A stretch of 64,000 nt of DNA, from contig NZ_CP100461.1 of NCBI RefSeq assembly GCF_024228675.1, positions 744,001 to 808,000 of the forward strand, written 5' to 3'. Each line of letters starts with the position of its first letter. The first letter of the stretch is position 1. A program made the position numbers and the translations under genes. Below, piece by piece: positions 33,921-43,216 of the stretch. A model generated the notes under the pieces. The model had not been told where the DNA came from and did no database searches. It saw only the letters and a program-made list of their open reading frames with translations. This stretch comes from Salinigranum marinum. Its GTDB lineage: Archaea; Halobacteriota; Halobacteria; Halobacteriales; Haloferacaceae.

Positions 33921-34868
33921 TCAGGCCTGGAGGCGAACGCGAACCGTTTCGTCTTCGTCGTCATCGGCATCCCCATCGCTACGGTCGTCGCCGTCGACGA
34001 CCTCGACCAGTCCGTCGTCGGCGAGATCGGAGACGAGGTCGCGGAGCCACGCCCGGGAGTCGGGTCCGTAGTCGACTCTCACCCTCGGGCCGAGTTCCGA
34101 GAGCGCGAGCGCGTCGTACTCGCCCAGGACGCGAACGACTCGCCCCCGGAACTGCCGCCGCGAGCCCTCGAAGCTCGGCTGCTCGGGGACGTCCGGCGCG
34201 GTGAAGTCGCCGGTCTCGTAGGCGTGACACCACCGCCGCCACGGACAGCCGGCCTCGTCACAGCGCGGCGTCTTCCCGCAGGCGACGCCGCCGAGTTCCA
34301 TGATCGCGTTGTTCCAGACGCGCGACTCCCCCGCGGGCATCAGCCCCTGCGCGACGGTCTCGAACGCGCCGTCGTCGTCCGCGACGGCGAAGGCGCGGTA
34401 GAGCACGCGCTTGACGTTGGTGTCGACGACCGCCTCCCCGGTGTTGAACGCGAAGGAGGCGACGGCGTTGGCCGTGTACGGCCCGACGCCCATCAGTTCC
34501 TCTAACTCGGCGGGTGACTCAGGGAACGTCCCGTCGTACTCCGCCGTGAGCTGTCTCGCGGCCTCCTGGAGGTACTTCGCCCGGTTGTTGTATCCCAGCG
34601 AGTGATCCGACCAGAAGCGCACGACGTCGGCGCGGTCGGCGGCGGCGAGCTCCTCGACCGTCGGCCACTCCTCCAAGAAGTCCTCCCAGGCGTCGACGAC
34701 CCGTCCCAGCTGGGTTTGCTGGCTCATCACCTCCGACACCAGGATCGAGTACGGATCCGTCGTGCGCCGCCACGGGAACTCGCGGTGGTCGGACTCGTAC
34801 CACTCGACGAGCGCCGCACGGACGGCGTCGCGGTCCACCCCCGAGAGCGGGGACTCCTCGTCGCTCAT
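33921..34868 (-). CDS. mutY: A/G-specific adenine glycosylase MutY
   Basis: Encodes 315 residues, shorter than typical bacterial MutY. SILVSEVMSQQTQLGRVVDA contains the catalytic Glu and the QQTQ motif. The helix-hairpin-helix is ELMGVGPYTANAVASFAF and VVDTNVKRVLYRAF carries the catalytic Asp. Four cysteines (CGKTPRCDEAGCPWRRWC) hold the [4Fe-4S] cluster. The C-terminal 75 residues are highly acidic, and a canonical NUDIX-like 8-oxoG recognition domain is not evident. It removes adenine mispaired with 8-oxoguanine. Confidence 0.92.
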   Translation of the reverse strand: MSDEESPLSGVDRDAVRAALVEWYESDHREFPWRRTTDPYSILVSEVMSQQTQLGRVVDAWEDFLEEWPTVEELAAADRADVVRFWSDHSLGYNNRAKYLQEAARQLTAEYDGTFPESPAELEELMGVGPYTANAVASFAFNTGEAVVDTNVKRVLYRAFAVADDDGAFETVAQGLMPAGESRVWNNAIMELGGVACGKTPRCDEAGCPWRRWCHAYETGDFTAPDVPEQPSFEGSRRQFRGRVVRVLGEYDALALSELGPRVRVDYGPDSRAWLRDLVSDLADDGLVEVVDGDDRSDGDADDDEDETVRVRLQA

Positions 34869-34927
34869 CGACGGGGGAAGGGACGACCGGAGTAAAGGCG
34901 TAGTGGTTCGCACCCACCGATGGACGG

Positions 34928-35797
34928 TCAGTCGTTGTCCTTGCGAACCTGTGTCGGGTGTTCGGCGATGAACACGCTCGTGTGATCCGGCACGTCGTCC
35001 GTGATCCAGGAGTTCGCGCCGATGCTCACGTGATCGCCGATCGTGACCGGGCCGAGGACGTTGCTGCCGGCCCCGATGACGACGTGGTCGCCGATGTCGG
35101 GGTGGCGCTTGTACCCCTTCTTGAGCGTGTGCTCTTCGTCTTCTTCCTCCTCGAAGTGGAGCGCGCCGAGCGTGACGTTCTGGTAGATCCGAACCCACTC
35201 GCCCACCGTCGCGGTCTCGCCGATGACGACGCCGGTGCCGTGGTCGATGAAGAAGTGCTCGCCGATCTCCGCGCCGGGGTGGATGTCGATCCCCGTCTCG
35301 ACCTTGGCGTACTCGGTGAGCTCCCGGGCGTACTCGGGCGCACCGAGTTCGTAGAGGACGTGAGCGACCCGATGGATCGTGACCGCGTGAAAGCCGGGAT
35401 ACGACCGGATGATCTCGACGTAGCTCTTCGCGGCCGGATCGCCCTTGTAGGCGGCCTCGACGTCCCGTTTGAGCGTCCGCCGGAGCGCCGGCAGCCGGTC
35501 CAAGAGCGCGTCGACCGTCTCCGTCGGGTCGTCGTCCTTCGGCGCGTACGAGTCGACGCCGAGGTGAACGAGTCGCCCGAGTTCCGCGAGTCGGTCGCCC
35601 AGCGCCTCGTCGTCGCCGACCAGCGATCCCGCGTTCCAACAGCGGGGGAACAGCAGGCGTTCGAGGGCGCTCACCTCGTCGCGCAGGTGGTCCCGGCGGG
35701 GGAACCGCATCGACGTGCGTGTCGGGAACGGCTCCGCGTCGTCCCGGAAGGACGCCTGCAGCGCCAGGTGGGCGTCCCCGGCGTACGTGTAGCCCAT
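34928..35797 (-). CDS. cysE: serine O-acetyltransferase
   Basis: Encodes 289 residues. The N-terminal helical region ends with KSYVEIIRSYPGFHAVTIHR, the serine acetyltransferase signature. The left-handed beta-helix follows with hexapeptide repeats (GIDIHPGAEIGEHFFIDHGT, VVIGETATVGEWVRIYQNVT). The catalytic His lies in FFIDHGTGVVIGE. It makes O-acetylserine for cysteine synthesis. The acidic loop EEEEDEEH is a halophile insertion. The start at 35797 is chosen because MGYTYAGDAHL begins the conserved region. Confidence 0.9.
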   Translation of the reverse strand: MGYTYAGDAHLALQASFRDDAEPFPTRTSMRFPRRDHLRDEVSALERLLFPRCWNAGSLVGDDEALGDRLAELGRLVHLGVDSYAPKDDDPTETVDALLDRLPALRRTLKRDVEAAYKGDPAAKSYVEIIRSYPGFHAVTIHRVAHVLYELGAPEYARELTEYAKVETGIDIHPGAEIGEHFFIDHGTGVVIGETATVGEWVRIYQNVTLGALHFEEEEDEEHTLKKGYKRHPDIGDHVVIGAGSNVLGPVTIGDHVSIGANSWITDDVPDHTSVFIAEHPTQVRKDND

Positions 35798-35917
35798 ACC
35801 TCTGACGTAGGGGGAGCCGAACCAAGAGAATTGTGAACACGTCTTCACCGGTCGGAGATGCACGGCCGTGACGGGTGAACAAAAAGCCGTATGTCCCCAG
35901 GCCCCCTCTCGCCGGCG

Positions 35918-36238
35918 ATGACACTCGACGACCTCGACGCCGACGTCAAAGACGTCTACAGCGGGCTGAACGACGAACACACCGCCGACCTCGACCGCGA
36001 GACGAAGAACGAACTCGCGATGCTCGCGGCCGTGTTCGACGCCGACGTGAACGAACTCCTTCGACGAGGGGTCCACGCGCTCTTCCGCTCGACCGTCGAC
36101 ACCGGCGACCTCGACTTCCACCTCCGGCAGGCGTACGACGTCACCTACGACGAGTATCTCGCGGGAATGACGTACGACGAGATGACCGGGGCCGACCAGT
36201 ACCCACAGCGCGACGACGAACGCCGCTACCAGATGTAA
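35918..36238 (+). CDS. conserved acidic haloarchaeal protein
   Basis: Encodes 106 residues (ATG at 35918; an ATG at 35891 is possible). The protein is mostly helical and acidic (MTLDDLDADVKDVYSGLNDE, NELAMLAAVFDADVNELLRR) and ends with a Tyr-rich stretch (YDVTYDEYLAGMTYDEMTGA). No motif or membrane segment is recognised. It converges on the next gene, with only seven bases between them. Confidence 0.75.
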   Translation: MTLDDLDADVKDVYSGLNDEHTADLDRETKNELAMLAAVFDADVNELLRRGVHALFRSTVDTGDLDFHLRQAYDVTYDEYLAGMTYDEMTGADQYPQRDDERRYQM

Positions 36239-36245
36239 TCCCCGG

Positions 36246-36698
36246 TCACGACCGCCACTCGACGCGCACCAGGTCGGCCCGTGGCGTCTCCGGGGGGCGG
36301 GGCCGGAGTTCGACGCCCGTCCCCGTTCCGTCCGCTCGCTCGCGCTCGATCGAGAGGGCGTCGACGGCGACGACGAGCCGACCGCCGTCGAGCGTCGCCC
36401 GCAGGACGACGCCCGTCGCCGTCGGCGCGACGTACGGCGGGGCCGCGACCGGCGTCGCCCTGAAGCGCCGTCCCGTGCGTTCGACGCAGTCGGCGAGCAC
36501 CGACGGCAACTCGCCCCAGACCCCCGCGCTTCGGAGCCGTGATTCGATCTCCCGCCGGACTGCGCTCGTGTCGGTCCGTCCGGCGTCGGTCGTGACGGCC
36601 GCGGCCGCCGCCGCGGCGCACGTGCGGACGGCGTCGACGACTCCCGGATGACTCTCGACGAGGGAGTCCCGGACGGCGCTCGTGTCGACGTCGGTCAC
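36246..36698 (-). CDS. conserved haloarchaeal hypothetical protein
   Basis: Encodes 150 residues from a GTG start that lies 23 bases from a strong TATA box, so the start is well supported. The N-terminal half is helical (ALA-rich AVRTCAAAAAAAVTTDAG, then EIESRLRSAGVWGELPSVL). The C-terminal half contains beta strands (TGVVLRATLDGGRLVVAVDA). I do not recognise a family function. It is transcribed alone. Confidence 0.7.
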   Translation of the reverse strand: MTDVDTSAVRDSLVESHPGVVDAVRTCAAAAAAAVTTDAGRTDTSAVRREIESRLRSAGVWGELPSVLADCVERTGRRFRATPVAAPPYVAPTATGVVLRATLDGGRLVVAVDALSIERERADGTGTGVELRPRPPETPRADLVRVEWRS

Positions 36699-36720
36699 AC
36701 CGTCGGGTACTCCTCACGGC

Positions 36721-36730
36721 ACTATATACT
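36721..36730 (-). promoter_or_regulatory. TATA box of the hypothetical gene ending at 36246
   Basis: The minus strand reads AGTATATAGT, a near-perfect archaeal TATA box, 23 bases upstream of the GTG at 36698. The spacing indicates a leaderless transcript. Confidence 0.65.
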
Positions 36731-36757
36731 GTCGCCCGACACTGCCCGACTCCGGCT

Positions 36758-37300
36758 TCAGCCGTCGACACCGACGACGTGTTCCGCGACGACGACCGGA
36801 TCGTCGCCGTATGGGACGACGACCAGCCGGAGGACGTCACCGCGGTCGAACCCACGGGAGTCGGTGACGCCCGTCGAGCCGGTCTGGAACCCGCGACTCT
36901 CGACGAGCCAGCGCCCGTCGGCGCCCGGAAGTCGCCTGCTTCGCGACGCTCGGAGGAATCGGGTTTCCCCACGGTGTCGGTCTCCGAGTCGTGTCCGTCG
37001 GGCGATCACGTACCAGCCGTCGCCCTCCTGGTCGAGGCGACGGGCGAGGTCAGGATCGGTCGCGTCCTCGACCCGCGCTTCGAGCCGAACGGCCACGAGC
37101 CGTCGGGCCGGCACGAAGCTGACCCAGACGGGCCGCTCGCGGTCGCCGTCACTGTCGACGTCGACCGTCTGCCCCTCGAACGTGATCTCTCTGACGTACG
37201 GGTTCGTCGAATCGGACGGTCCGTTCTGGAGCTGTCCTGCCACGCTGATCGACAGCAAGGAGACCCCAGCGCCGGCGAGGATGCTCCGTCGATTCCACAT
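36758..37300 (-). CDS. secreted or exported hypothetical protein with Tat-like signal
   Basis: Encodes 180 residues. The N-terminus MWNRRSILAGAGVSLLSISV has a twin-arginine pair and a hydrophobic segment, a Tat-like signal, but no lipobox cysteine. The mature part is beta-rich with acidic loops (YVREITFEGQTVDVDSDGDR, SFVPARRLVAVRLEARVEDA). No known domain is recognised. A TATA box lies 24 bases upstream of the ATG at 37300, which fixes the start. Confidence 0.75.
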   Translation of the reverse strand: MWNRRSILAGAGVSLLSISVAGQLQNGPSDSTNPYVREITFEGQTVDVDSDGDRERPVWVSFVPARRLVAVRLEARVEDATDPDLARRLDQEGDGWYVIARRTRLGDRHRGETRFLRASRSRRLPGADGRWLVESRGFQTGSTGVTDSRGFDRGDVLRLVVVPYGDDPVVVAEHVVGVDG

Positions 37301-37320
37301 GCTCGAAGGAGCGATCGGCC

Positions 37321-37328
37321 GATATATG
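37321..37328 (-). promoter_or_regulatory. TATA box of the exported hypothetical gene
   Basis: CATATATC on the minus strand, about 21-28 bases upstream of the ATG at 37300. It is the only AT-rich element in the gap before the bolA gene and predicts a leaderless transcript. Confidence 0.55.
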
Positions 37329-37443
37329 ACGGTTCGCCCTCGATTATCACTCGTCGTACCTCCAACGAGTGAGCAGCCTGGCGGGACGAGTTCCCGGAAC
37401 CGGTATCCGTCGACTTTTGCCCCCGGAGCGCCACGGGGCGGGT

Positions 37444-37713
37444 ATGAACACGGCCGAGGTCGAACGACTCATCGAGGCAGGGATCGAAGAGGCGGAGGCG
37501 ACCGTGACGACGCCGCGAAACCCCGACCAGGAGTTCGAGGACGCACACTTCGCGGCGGTCGTCGTCTCCCCCGCGTTCGAGGGGAAGTCGCTTGTCCAGC
37601 AGCACCAGCTGGTGTACGACGCCCTCGACGGACACATGACGACAGACATCCACGCGCTGGAGATGAAGACGTACACGCCCGCGGAGTACGACGACCACGC
37701 CGACGGGGCGTGA
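37444..37713 (+). CDS. BolA/IbaG family protein
   Basis: Encodes 89 residues. EDAHFAAVVVSPAFEGKSLV is the BolA core, and LVQQHQLVYDALDGHMTTDI contains the family helix; a conserved His near DIHALEMKTYTP is expected for metal or Fe-S binding with glutaredoxins. BolA proteins assist iron-sulfur and redox regulation in other organisms. It is a monocistronic gene, divergent from the exported hypothetical protein. Confidence 0.87.
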   Translation: MNTAEVERLIEAGIEEAEATVTTPRNPDQEFEDAHFAAVVVSPAFEGKSLVQQHQLVYDALDGHMTTDIHALEMKTYTPAEYDDHADGA

Positions 37714-37889
37714 CGGCGACCCCGCCACCGGGGCGTGTGGCGGCTCCCGGACGGGCCCAGAGCCACCCGATCGCCGTCGCAGGACGACACCGTTTTCAGA
37801 GCCCGCGGAGAGGCCGAGACGTGTACCGAACCCACGACCACGAGCGTGTGCGACCGCCGACCACCGGGGCGCACCGCTTGGAGTGAACG

Positions 37890-38588
37890 GTGCTCGCTGA
37901 GGCGCTCCGGTACCCGCTCGGCGGCCGTGCCGGCCGCGACGCGTTCGCCACCTGTACGGGGCTCGTGTTGGCCGTTCTCGTCCTGTTCCGCGTGGGGAGT
38001 GCGCTCTGGCCCACGCCACTCGTGGCCCTCCCCGTGGTGCTCGCCCTCCCGCCCGCATCGCTGTTCGCCGGCTATCTCGGACGCGTCCTCTCGGCCGATC
38101 CGGGGCGAAGCGGCGCGCCGCCGTTCGCCTGGTCGCTCGGCGCGTTCCGCGTCGGCCTCCGGCTGCTCGTCGTCGCCAGCGTCTACCTCCTCCCGGCGGT
38201 CGTCGCCCTGTTCGGGACGGCGTTCGTGCTGATCAGCGGGGGCGGCGGCTCGCTCCTGACGATCGCGCCGACCGTCGCGCTCCTCGTCACGGTCGCGTCC
38301 GTCTACGTCCTCCCCGGGGCGCTGTCCGCGGCCGTCCACCGTGGGCTCCGGGCCGGCTTCTCGCGGCGGTCGCTCGGCGGCCTGGCGAGCGGCTCGTACT
38401 TCTTCGCGTGGACGGTCGCCACGTCGCTCGTCGTCGTCGCGTGGAGCGCCCTCGCGACCGCGGGCGTCGCGACGGTCGCCGCAGTCCTCGGGGCGGTCGC
38501 GGTCGCGTACGCACACGTCGTCGCGGCCCGTATCCTCGGCGAGGGCCTGTTCAGGAGCCCGTGGGAGCCCTCCCCCGGGGGTGTCTGA
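37890..38588 (+). CDS. DUF4013-like membrane protein
   Basis: Encodes 232 residues from a GTG start (VLAEALRYPLGGRAGRDAFA). About six hydrophobic helices are visible, with motifs parallel to the two DUF4013 genes at 18903 and 19809: an ASLFAGYLGRVL segment, a SVYVLPGALSAAVHRGLRAG segment and a C-terminal VVAARILGEGLF. The N-terminal conserved DDW signature is missing, so it is a divergent member. Function unknown. Confidence 0.65.
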   Translation: MLAEALRYPLGGRAGRDAFATCTGLVLAVLVLFRVGSALWPTPLVALPVVLALPPASLFAGYLGRVLSADPGRSGAPPFAWSLGAFRVGLRLLVVASVYLLPAVVALFGTAFVLISGGGGSLLTIAPTVALLVTVASVYVLPGALSAAVHRGLRAGFSRRSLGGLASGSYFFAWTVATSLVVVAWSALATAGVATVAAVLGAVAVAYAHVVAARILGEGLFRSPWEPSPGGV

Positions 38589-38597
38589 GTCGGAGCG

Positions 38598-39740
38598 TCA
38601 GCGCTGGGGCGCGTCGACGATCTCCTCGTCGACGACCGTCCGGTTGTGTAGCGCCCGTCCGGTCCGGCGGTCGAAGACGTGGATCGCCTCTTCGGGCAGT
38701 CGCGCGGCGACGGACTGTCCCCGGCTGAGCTGCCGCATACCGCTCGTCGTCGCCACGAGCGTTCGTTCCGTCTCGTCGCCGAGCGTCAGGTAGACCGTGT
38801 TCTCGTCGCCCATCGGCTCGACCACGTCGACCTGCGTCTCGAAGTCGTGCGGGCCCGAGGCGCTCGCGACGAGTTCGATCGCCTCGGGGCGGATCCCCAG
38901 GACGAGTTCCGTCTCGTCGCCGATGTCGGCGGCGAGCGCATCCGAGACGAGGTAGTCGAACGCGTCGGCGACCAGGCTGTCGCCCTCGCGGTCGACGTCG
39001 AAGAAGTTCATCGACGGCTCACCGAGAAAGCCCGCGACGAAGACGTTCGCGGGCTCGTGGTAACACTCCAGCGGCGTCGCCACCTGCTGGAGTTCGCCGC
39101 CGTCGAGGATGGCGATCCGGTCGCCCATCGTCATCGCCTCGGTCTGGTCGTGGGTGACGTACATCGTCGTCACGCCGAGGTCCTCCTGCAGCCGCTGGAG
39201 TTCGGTGCGCATCTGCGCCCGGAGTTTGGCGTCGAGGTTCGACAGGGGTTCGTCCATCAGGAACACCTCGGGGTCGCGGACGATGGCCCGCCCGAGCGCG
39301 ACGCGCTGCTGCTGGCCGCCCGAGAGGTCCCGCGGCTTGCGTTCGAGGAGTTCCGAGATGTCCAACAGCGACGCCGTCTCCGCGACGCGGTCGTAGATCT
39401 CGTCCTCCGGGAGGTCAGTGCTCTCTTCGAGCCCGAACGACATGTTCTCCCGCACGGACATGTGCGGGTACAGCGCGTACGACTGGAACACCATCGCGAT
39501 GTCCCGATGCTGCGGTTTGACGTCGTTGATCGCCCGGTCGTCGAGGCTGATCGTGCCGTCGGTGACGGTTTCGAGCCCCGCGACCATCCGGAGCGTCGTC
39601 GACTTTCCACAGCCCGACGGCCCGACGACCACCAGGAACTCGCCGTCGTCGATCGACACCGAAACCTCGTCGACCGCGACCACCTGTTCGTTGCCGTCCT
39701 GAAACACCTTCGTGAGCGAATCGAGTTCGAGTGATGCCAT
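38598..39740 (-). CDS. ABC transporter ATP-binding protein, MalK/UgpC type
   Basis: Encodes 380 residues. Walker A GPSGCGKSTT, Q-loop FQSYALYPHMSVREN, signature LSGGQQQRVALGRAI, Walker B EVFLMDEPLSNLDAKLRAQM and the H-loop THDQTEAMTM are all intact. The C-terminal 130 residues form an OB/TOBE domain (LVLGIRPEAIELV). It is the energy unit of the sugar importer in this cluster and lies 126 bases downstream of the second permease gene, so it may be read from the same transcript. Confidence 0.94.
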   Translation of the reverse strand: MASLELDSLTKVFQDGNEQVVAVDEVSVSIDDGEFLVVVGPSGCGKSTTLRMVAGLETVTDGTISLDDRAINDVKPQHRDIAMVFQSYALYPHMSVRENMSFGLEESTDLPEDEIYDRVAETASLLDISELLERKPRDLSGGQQQRVALGRAIVRDPEVFLMDEPLSNLDAKLRAQMRTELQRLQEDLGVTTMYVTHDQTEAMTMGDRIAILDGGELQQVATPLECYHEPANVFVAGFLGEPSMNFFDVDREGDSLVADAFDYLVSDALAADIGDETELVLGIRPEAIELVASASGPHDFETQVDVVEPMGDENTVYLTLGDETERTLVATTSGMRQLSRGQSVAARLPEEAIHVFDRRTGRALHNRTVVDEEIVDAPQR

Positions 39741-39866
39741 CTTATCGCCTCCTGTTGTCCGTCGTCGGTCCTCCGCGTGCCGTCGTGAGCGGCTGTCGTG
39801 GGCGGCGGCGCGGCTCCGTCGCGAGCCGACGCTCCGCGTCCGTCTTCGCCCGCCGTCGCGCGTCGG

Positions 39867-40775
39867 TCACGTCGCCACCCCCTCGGCGAACTCCTCGCCG
39901 AACATGATGTACACCGCCAGCGTCGGGAGCGCCGCGAAGAACGCTCCGGCCATCCGAAGCCCGAAGTCCTGCCCCTCTAGCGACTGGCCCAACCCGGCGA
40001 GGATCAACACGACGGGCGCGGCGGCGCTGGACTCGGTCGCCACCAGGATCAGGGTGAACAGCAGGTCGTTCCAGATCTGTGTGAACTGGTAGATGAGGAC
40101 GACCGCGAACATCGGCGTCGACAGCGGGAAGACGATCCGCTGGTACACCCTTCGTAACGTCGCGCCGTCGAGTCGCGCGGACTCGATCATCTCGGTGCTG
40201 ATGTTCTTGTAGTACGACCGGAAGAGGATCGTACAGATCGGGATCCCGTAGGCGACGTGGGTGACGATGAGTTCGACGATGCCGACGTAGTCGTCGTTGA
40301 TGCCGGCCGCCCAGAGGAACGCCAGCCACTCGTCGAGCGGGGCGATCTGTGCCCAGAACTGGCTCAGCGGCACGAGGACGGCCTGGTACGGGATGAAGAT
40401 CCCTGCGACGAACAGCGCGAGCAGCGGTGCCTTGTACCGCATCCGCCAGGTCGTGATCGTGAGCCCGTACGCCGCGATGCTCCCGAAGAACGCGGAGAGG
40501 ACCGTCGCCGGGACGGCGTACAGGAGGCTGTTGCCCATGCCGCGCAGCAACGCGTCGACGGCGGTCCGCCACTTCTCGAGCGTGGCGCCGTTCGGACCGG
40601 GCGGCGCGAAGGGCGCCGTCCCGGTGATCGCACTGCTGGTCTTAAACGACGTGACGAGCCCCGACTCGATCGGGGTGAGGTAAAAGGCGATCAGCCCGAG
40701 GAGCACCGCGTACAGTCCGACGCGGTAGCCGTCGAGGGTCTCGAGACGGCCGCGTAGCGACGTCTCGGTGCTCAT
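39867..40775 (-). CDS. carbohydrate ABC transporter permease (MalG/UgpE-like)
   Basis: Encodes 302 residues. The EAA-like loop SARLDGATLRRVYQRIVFPL docks to the ATPase. About six transmembrane helices are visible, starting RVGLYAVLLGLIAFYLTPIE, with a periplasmic-type loop carrying SAITGTAPFAPPGPNGATLE. It overlaps the other permease gene by four bases, consistent with coupled synthesis of a heterodimer. Confidence 0.92.
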   Translation of the reverse strand: MSTETSLRGRLETLDGYRVGLYAVLLGLIAFYLTPIESGLVTSFKTSSAITGTAPFAPPGPNGATLEKWRTAVDALLRGMGNSLLYAVPATVLSAFFGSIAAYGLTITTWRMRYKAPLLALFVAGIFIPYQAVLVPLSQFWAQIAPLDEWLAFLWAAGINDDYVGIVELIVTHVAYGIPICTILFRSYYKNISTEMIESARLDGATLRRVYQRIVFPLSTPMFAVVLIYQFTQIWNDLLFTLILVATESSAAAPVVLILAGLGQSLEGQDFGLRMAGAFFAALPTLAVYIMFGEEFAEGVAT

Positions 40776-41809
40776 AGGTTCCCCCTCCTGAACTGGTACG
40801 CGAGGTACGGGCCGATGACCGACAGCGCCATCAAGAAGAGGATGATGGCGAGGGCGGCACCGTACGCCCAGTTCTGGTTGGAGTACGCCTCACGGACCAT
40901 CTTCGTCGCCAGGATGTCCGCGCCGTTCGGCGGGCGATAGTTGGCGTTCAGCGAGTAGAGGAAGTCGAACGCCTTCAGCGCGAACACCATGAGCACCACC
41001 GCGGCACCGATCGTCGCGCTCTTCAACTGCGGGACGATGACGCGCCAGTACATCTTCAGCGTCGAGGCCCCGTCGACCTTCGCCGCCTCGTAGTGTTCGG
41101 TCGGGATCGCGCGCAAGCCCGCGAGGTAGACGACCATCGCGTACCCCGAGAACTGCCACATCAAAGCGAAGATAACCGCCCAGAGGACGATCCCCTGGTT
41201 GCCGATCCAGTCGATCGGTCCGATCCCGAACGTGCCCAGCGCGATGTTGACGACCCCGTTGTTGAAGTTGTACATCCAGAGCCAGAACTGCGCCGTCACG
41301 ACGAACGAGAGGCTCATCGGCAGCAGGTAGATCGTCCGGAACGTGTTCTCGAACCGGATCCCGCGGTCGATCAGGATCGCCAACACGAGCCCGACCGCGA
41401 GCGTCGCGGCGGTGAACGAGACGAGCAACACGACCGTGTTGAGCGCGGCGTCGACCGCCCCCGGGTCGGTCGCCGCCCGGACGTACATCTCGAGGTCGAG
41501 GTTCGAGTAGTCCGGCGCCTGGGCGAACCCCTCGTAGTCGGTGAGCGAGATCATCAGGTTCCAGATGATCGCGCCGTAGACGAACAGTCCCATCAACAGG
41601 AACGCCGGCAGCCAGAACGGAAGCGACTCGGCGAAGTCACTCCCGAAGCGGCCGTCGACACGACCGATCAGCCGATCGAGCGGCCCCCGACGCACCCGTT
41701 CGCGCTCGGACTCGCTCACGACGCCACCGTCGGTGCGCGTGTCGTCGTCCCCCGTGTGCCGGCCCCCACCCGGGAGTAGTCGTCGAATCGTTCGAAAGAT
41801 TCGGGACAT
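40772..41809 (-). CDS. carbohydrate ABC transporter permease (MalF/UgpA-like)
   Basis: Encodes 345 residues. A polar, charged N-terminus of about 65 residues precedes the first helix (SLPFWLPAFLLMGLFVYGAI). The EAA loop EHYEAAKVDGASTLKMYWRV and about six helices are present. With the partner gene 39867-40775 it forms the membrane channel. It lies 15 bases downstream of the binding-protein gene, so the operon order is binding protein, MalF-like, MalG-like, then ATPase. Confidence 0.92.
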   Translation of the reverse strand: MSRIFRTIRRLLPGGGRHTGDDDTRTDGGVVSESERERVRRGPLDRLIGRVDGRFGSDFAESLPFWLPAFLLMGLFVYGAIIWNLMISLTDYEGFAQAPDYSNLDLEMYVRAATDPGAVDAALNTVVLLVSFTAATLAVGLVLAILIDRGIRFENTFRTIYLLPMSLSFVVTAQFWLWMYNFNNGVVNIALGTFGIGPIDWIGNQGIVLWAVIFALMWQFSGYAMVVYLAGLRAIPTEHYEAAKVDGASTLKMYWRVIVPQLKSATIGAAVVLMVFALKAFDFLYSLNANYRPPNGADILATKMVREAYSNQNWAYGAALAIILFLMALSVIGPYLAYQFRRGNL

Positions 41810-41824
41810 GGTACGACTGTTCGA

Positions 41825-43216
41825 TTAGTTCGAGACCGCGTCGAGGAAGCCCTGCGTCGCCGCGTCGACGTTGTACGGGCCGGTGAACTCCGAGGAGATG
41901 ACCTCGTTGAGCGCGGTCATCTTCTCGCTCGTGACCGCGAGACCGTGCTGGAGCGTCGGCGGCCGTTGGTCGGCTTCGGCGAAGTCCTGGGCGGTCTCCT
42001 GGAGGTACGGCCCGAACTCGTCCATGCTGACGTCGGTCCGCGTGGGGATGGAGCCCTTGTACTGGTTGAACGCGATCTGCGCCTCCGGGCTGCCGACGAA
42101 GCTCAGGTACGCCTTCGTGTTCTCGGAGGTCGGGTTGTTCGACGGGTAGAGGAACGAGTCGAAGTGGAGCGTGTACATCCCCTCGGTCCCGGGGAACGTC
42201 TTGAAACCCCAGTCCTCGTCGTAGTTGAAGTCCTCGGCGTTGCGGTACGCGCCCGCGGCCCAGTTACCCTGGTGGATGAACGCCGCGTTCCCGTTGATGA
42301 GGTTCTGGTTCGACTCGGTCAGCCCGATCGAGGAGGCGTCGTCGCTGATGTAGTTCTCCAGCACCGCCGCCGTCGACTCGAACGTGGCGCGGACGGCCTC
42401 TTCGGGGCCCTCGCCGTTGATGAAGCTCATGTAGGCGTCGTACCCCTCCTGTCCGAGCATCATCGCCGCCCACAGCTGTGTCGTCGTCCAGGTGCCCGAC
42501 ATCCCGTGGGTGAACGGGATGTAGTCCGTCTCGGACGCGACCGTGTCGAGCGCGTCGGCGAACGCCGAGACGCTCGTGAGCGAATCGACGTCGACGCCGG
42601 CCTCCTCCACCACGCTCACGTTGTAGAACAGGCAGTTCAGCCGGTGGGAGCCGAGCGGAACGGCGCGGAAGCTCCCGCCCTGCTGGTGGAGGTCGACGGC
42701 CTCTTGAACCATGACGTCCTCGAAGCCGTTCTCCGACCAGACGTCGTCGACGGTCCCGAGCGCGCCCTCGTACCGCTGGAGGTTCTTCCCGGGCCAGTTG
42801 GCGAACGTGCTCGGCGGGTCCCCGCTCTGCAGTCTGTTGGCGACCACGGCGTCGAGGTTCTCGTTGCCGCCGCCGCCGATCGGGTTGAACTCGGCGGAGA
42901 TGTCGGGGTACGCCTCGCCGAACGCGGTAGCGAGCGCCTCGGCCGCCCGCGCGCCGTCGCCCCCGGTCCAGCCGTGGAGTATCTCTACCGGCGCGCTCGA
43001 GGAGCCGGAGCCGCCGTCGCCCGAACCGCCGCCACCGTCGCCGCTCCCGCCGTCTCCACTGCCGCCGTCACCGGAGCTGCCGCCACCGTCGCCGCTCCCG
43101 CCGTCCCCGTTCCCGCCGCCACCGGCACAGCCAGCGAGACCCGCCATCCCGACACCTGTGAGTCCCGTAAGCTTGACGTACGTCCGTCGTGAGATATCGC
43201 GATCGTTGTCTGTCAT
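41825..43216 (-). CDS. extracellular sugar-binding lipoprotein of an ABC importer
   Basis: Encodes 463 residues. The Tat signal contains DRDISRRTYVKLTG and the lipobox GLAGC (Cys near residue 30), giving a lipid-anchored protein. A 45-residue Gly/Ser/Asp linker follows, then the family 1 binding fold (VEILHGWTGGDGARAAEALA, NPIGGGGNENLDAVVANRLQ, FIHQGNWAAGAYRN). It captures the solute for the permeases downstream. The family suggests a sugar, but the specificity is not readable. Promoter elements lie upstream in the divergent gap with fumC. Confidence 0.93.
   Translation of the reverse strand: MTDNDRDISRRTYVKLTGLTGVGMAGLAGCAGGGGNGDGGSGDGGGSSGDGGSGDGGSGDGGGGSGDGGSGSSSAPVEILHGWTGGDGARAAEALATAFGEAYPDISAEFNPIGGGGNENLDAVVANRLQSGDPPSTFANWPGKNLQRYEGALGTVDDVWSENGFEDVMVQEAVDLHQQGGSFRAVPLGSHRLNCLFYNVSVVEEAGVDVDSLTSVSAFADALDTVASETDYIPFTHGMSGTWTTTQLWAAMMLGQEGYDAYMSFINGEGPEEAVRATFESTAAVLENYISDDASSIGLTESNQNLINGNAAFIHQGNWAAGAYRNAEDFNYDEDWGFKTFPGTEGMYTLHFDSFLYPSNNPTSENTKAYLSFVGSPEAQIAFNQYKGSIPTRTDVSMDEFGPYLQETAQDFAEADQRPPTLQHGLAVTSEKMTALNEVISSEFTGPYNVDAATQGFLDAVSN

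Noticed and set aside
34928-36121. An N-terminally extended serine acetyltransferase
   Set aside because: The extension to 36121 reads antisense through the hypothetical gene at 35918-36238; family-like sequence starts at 35797.
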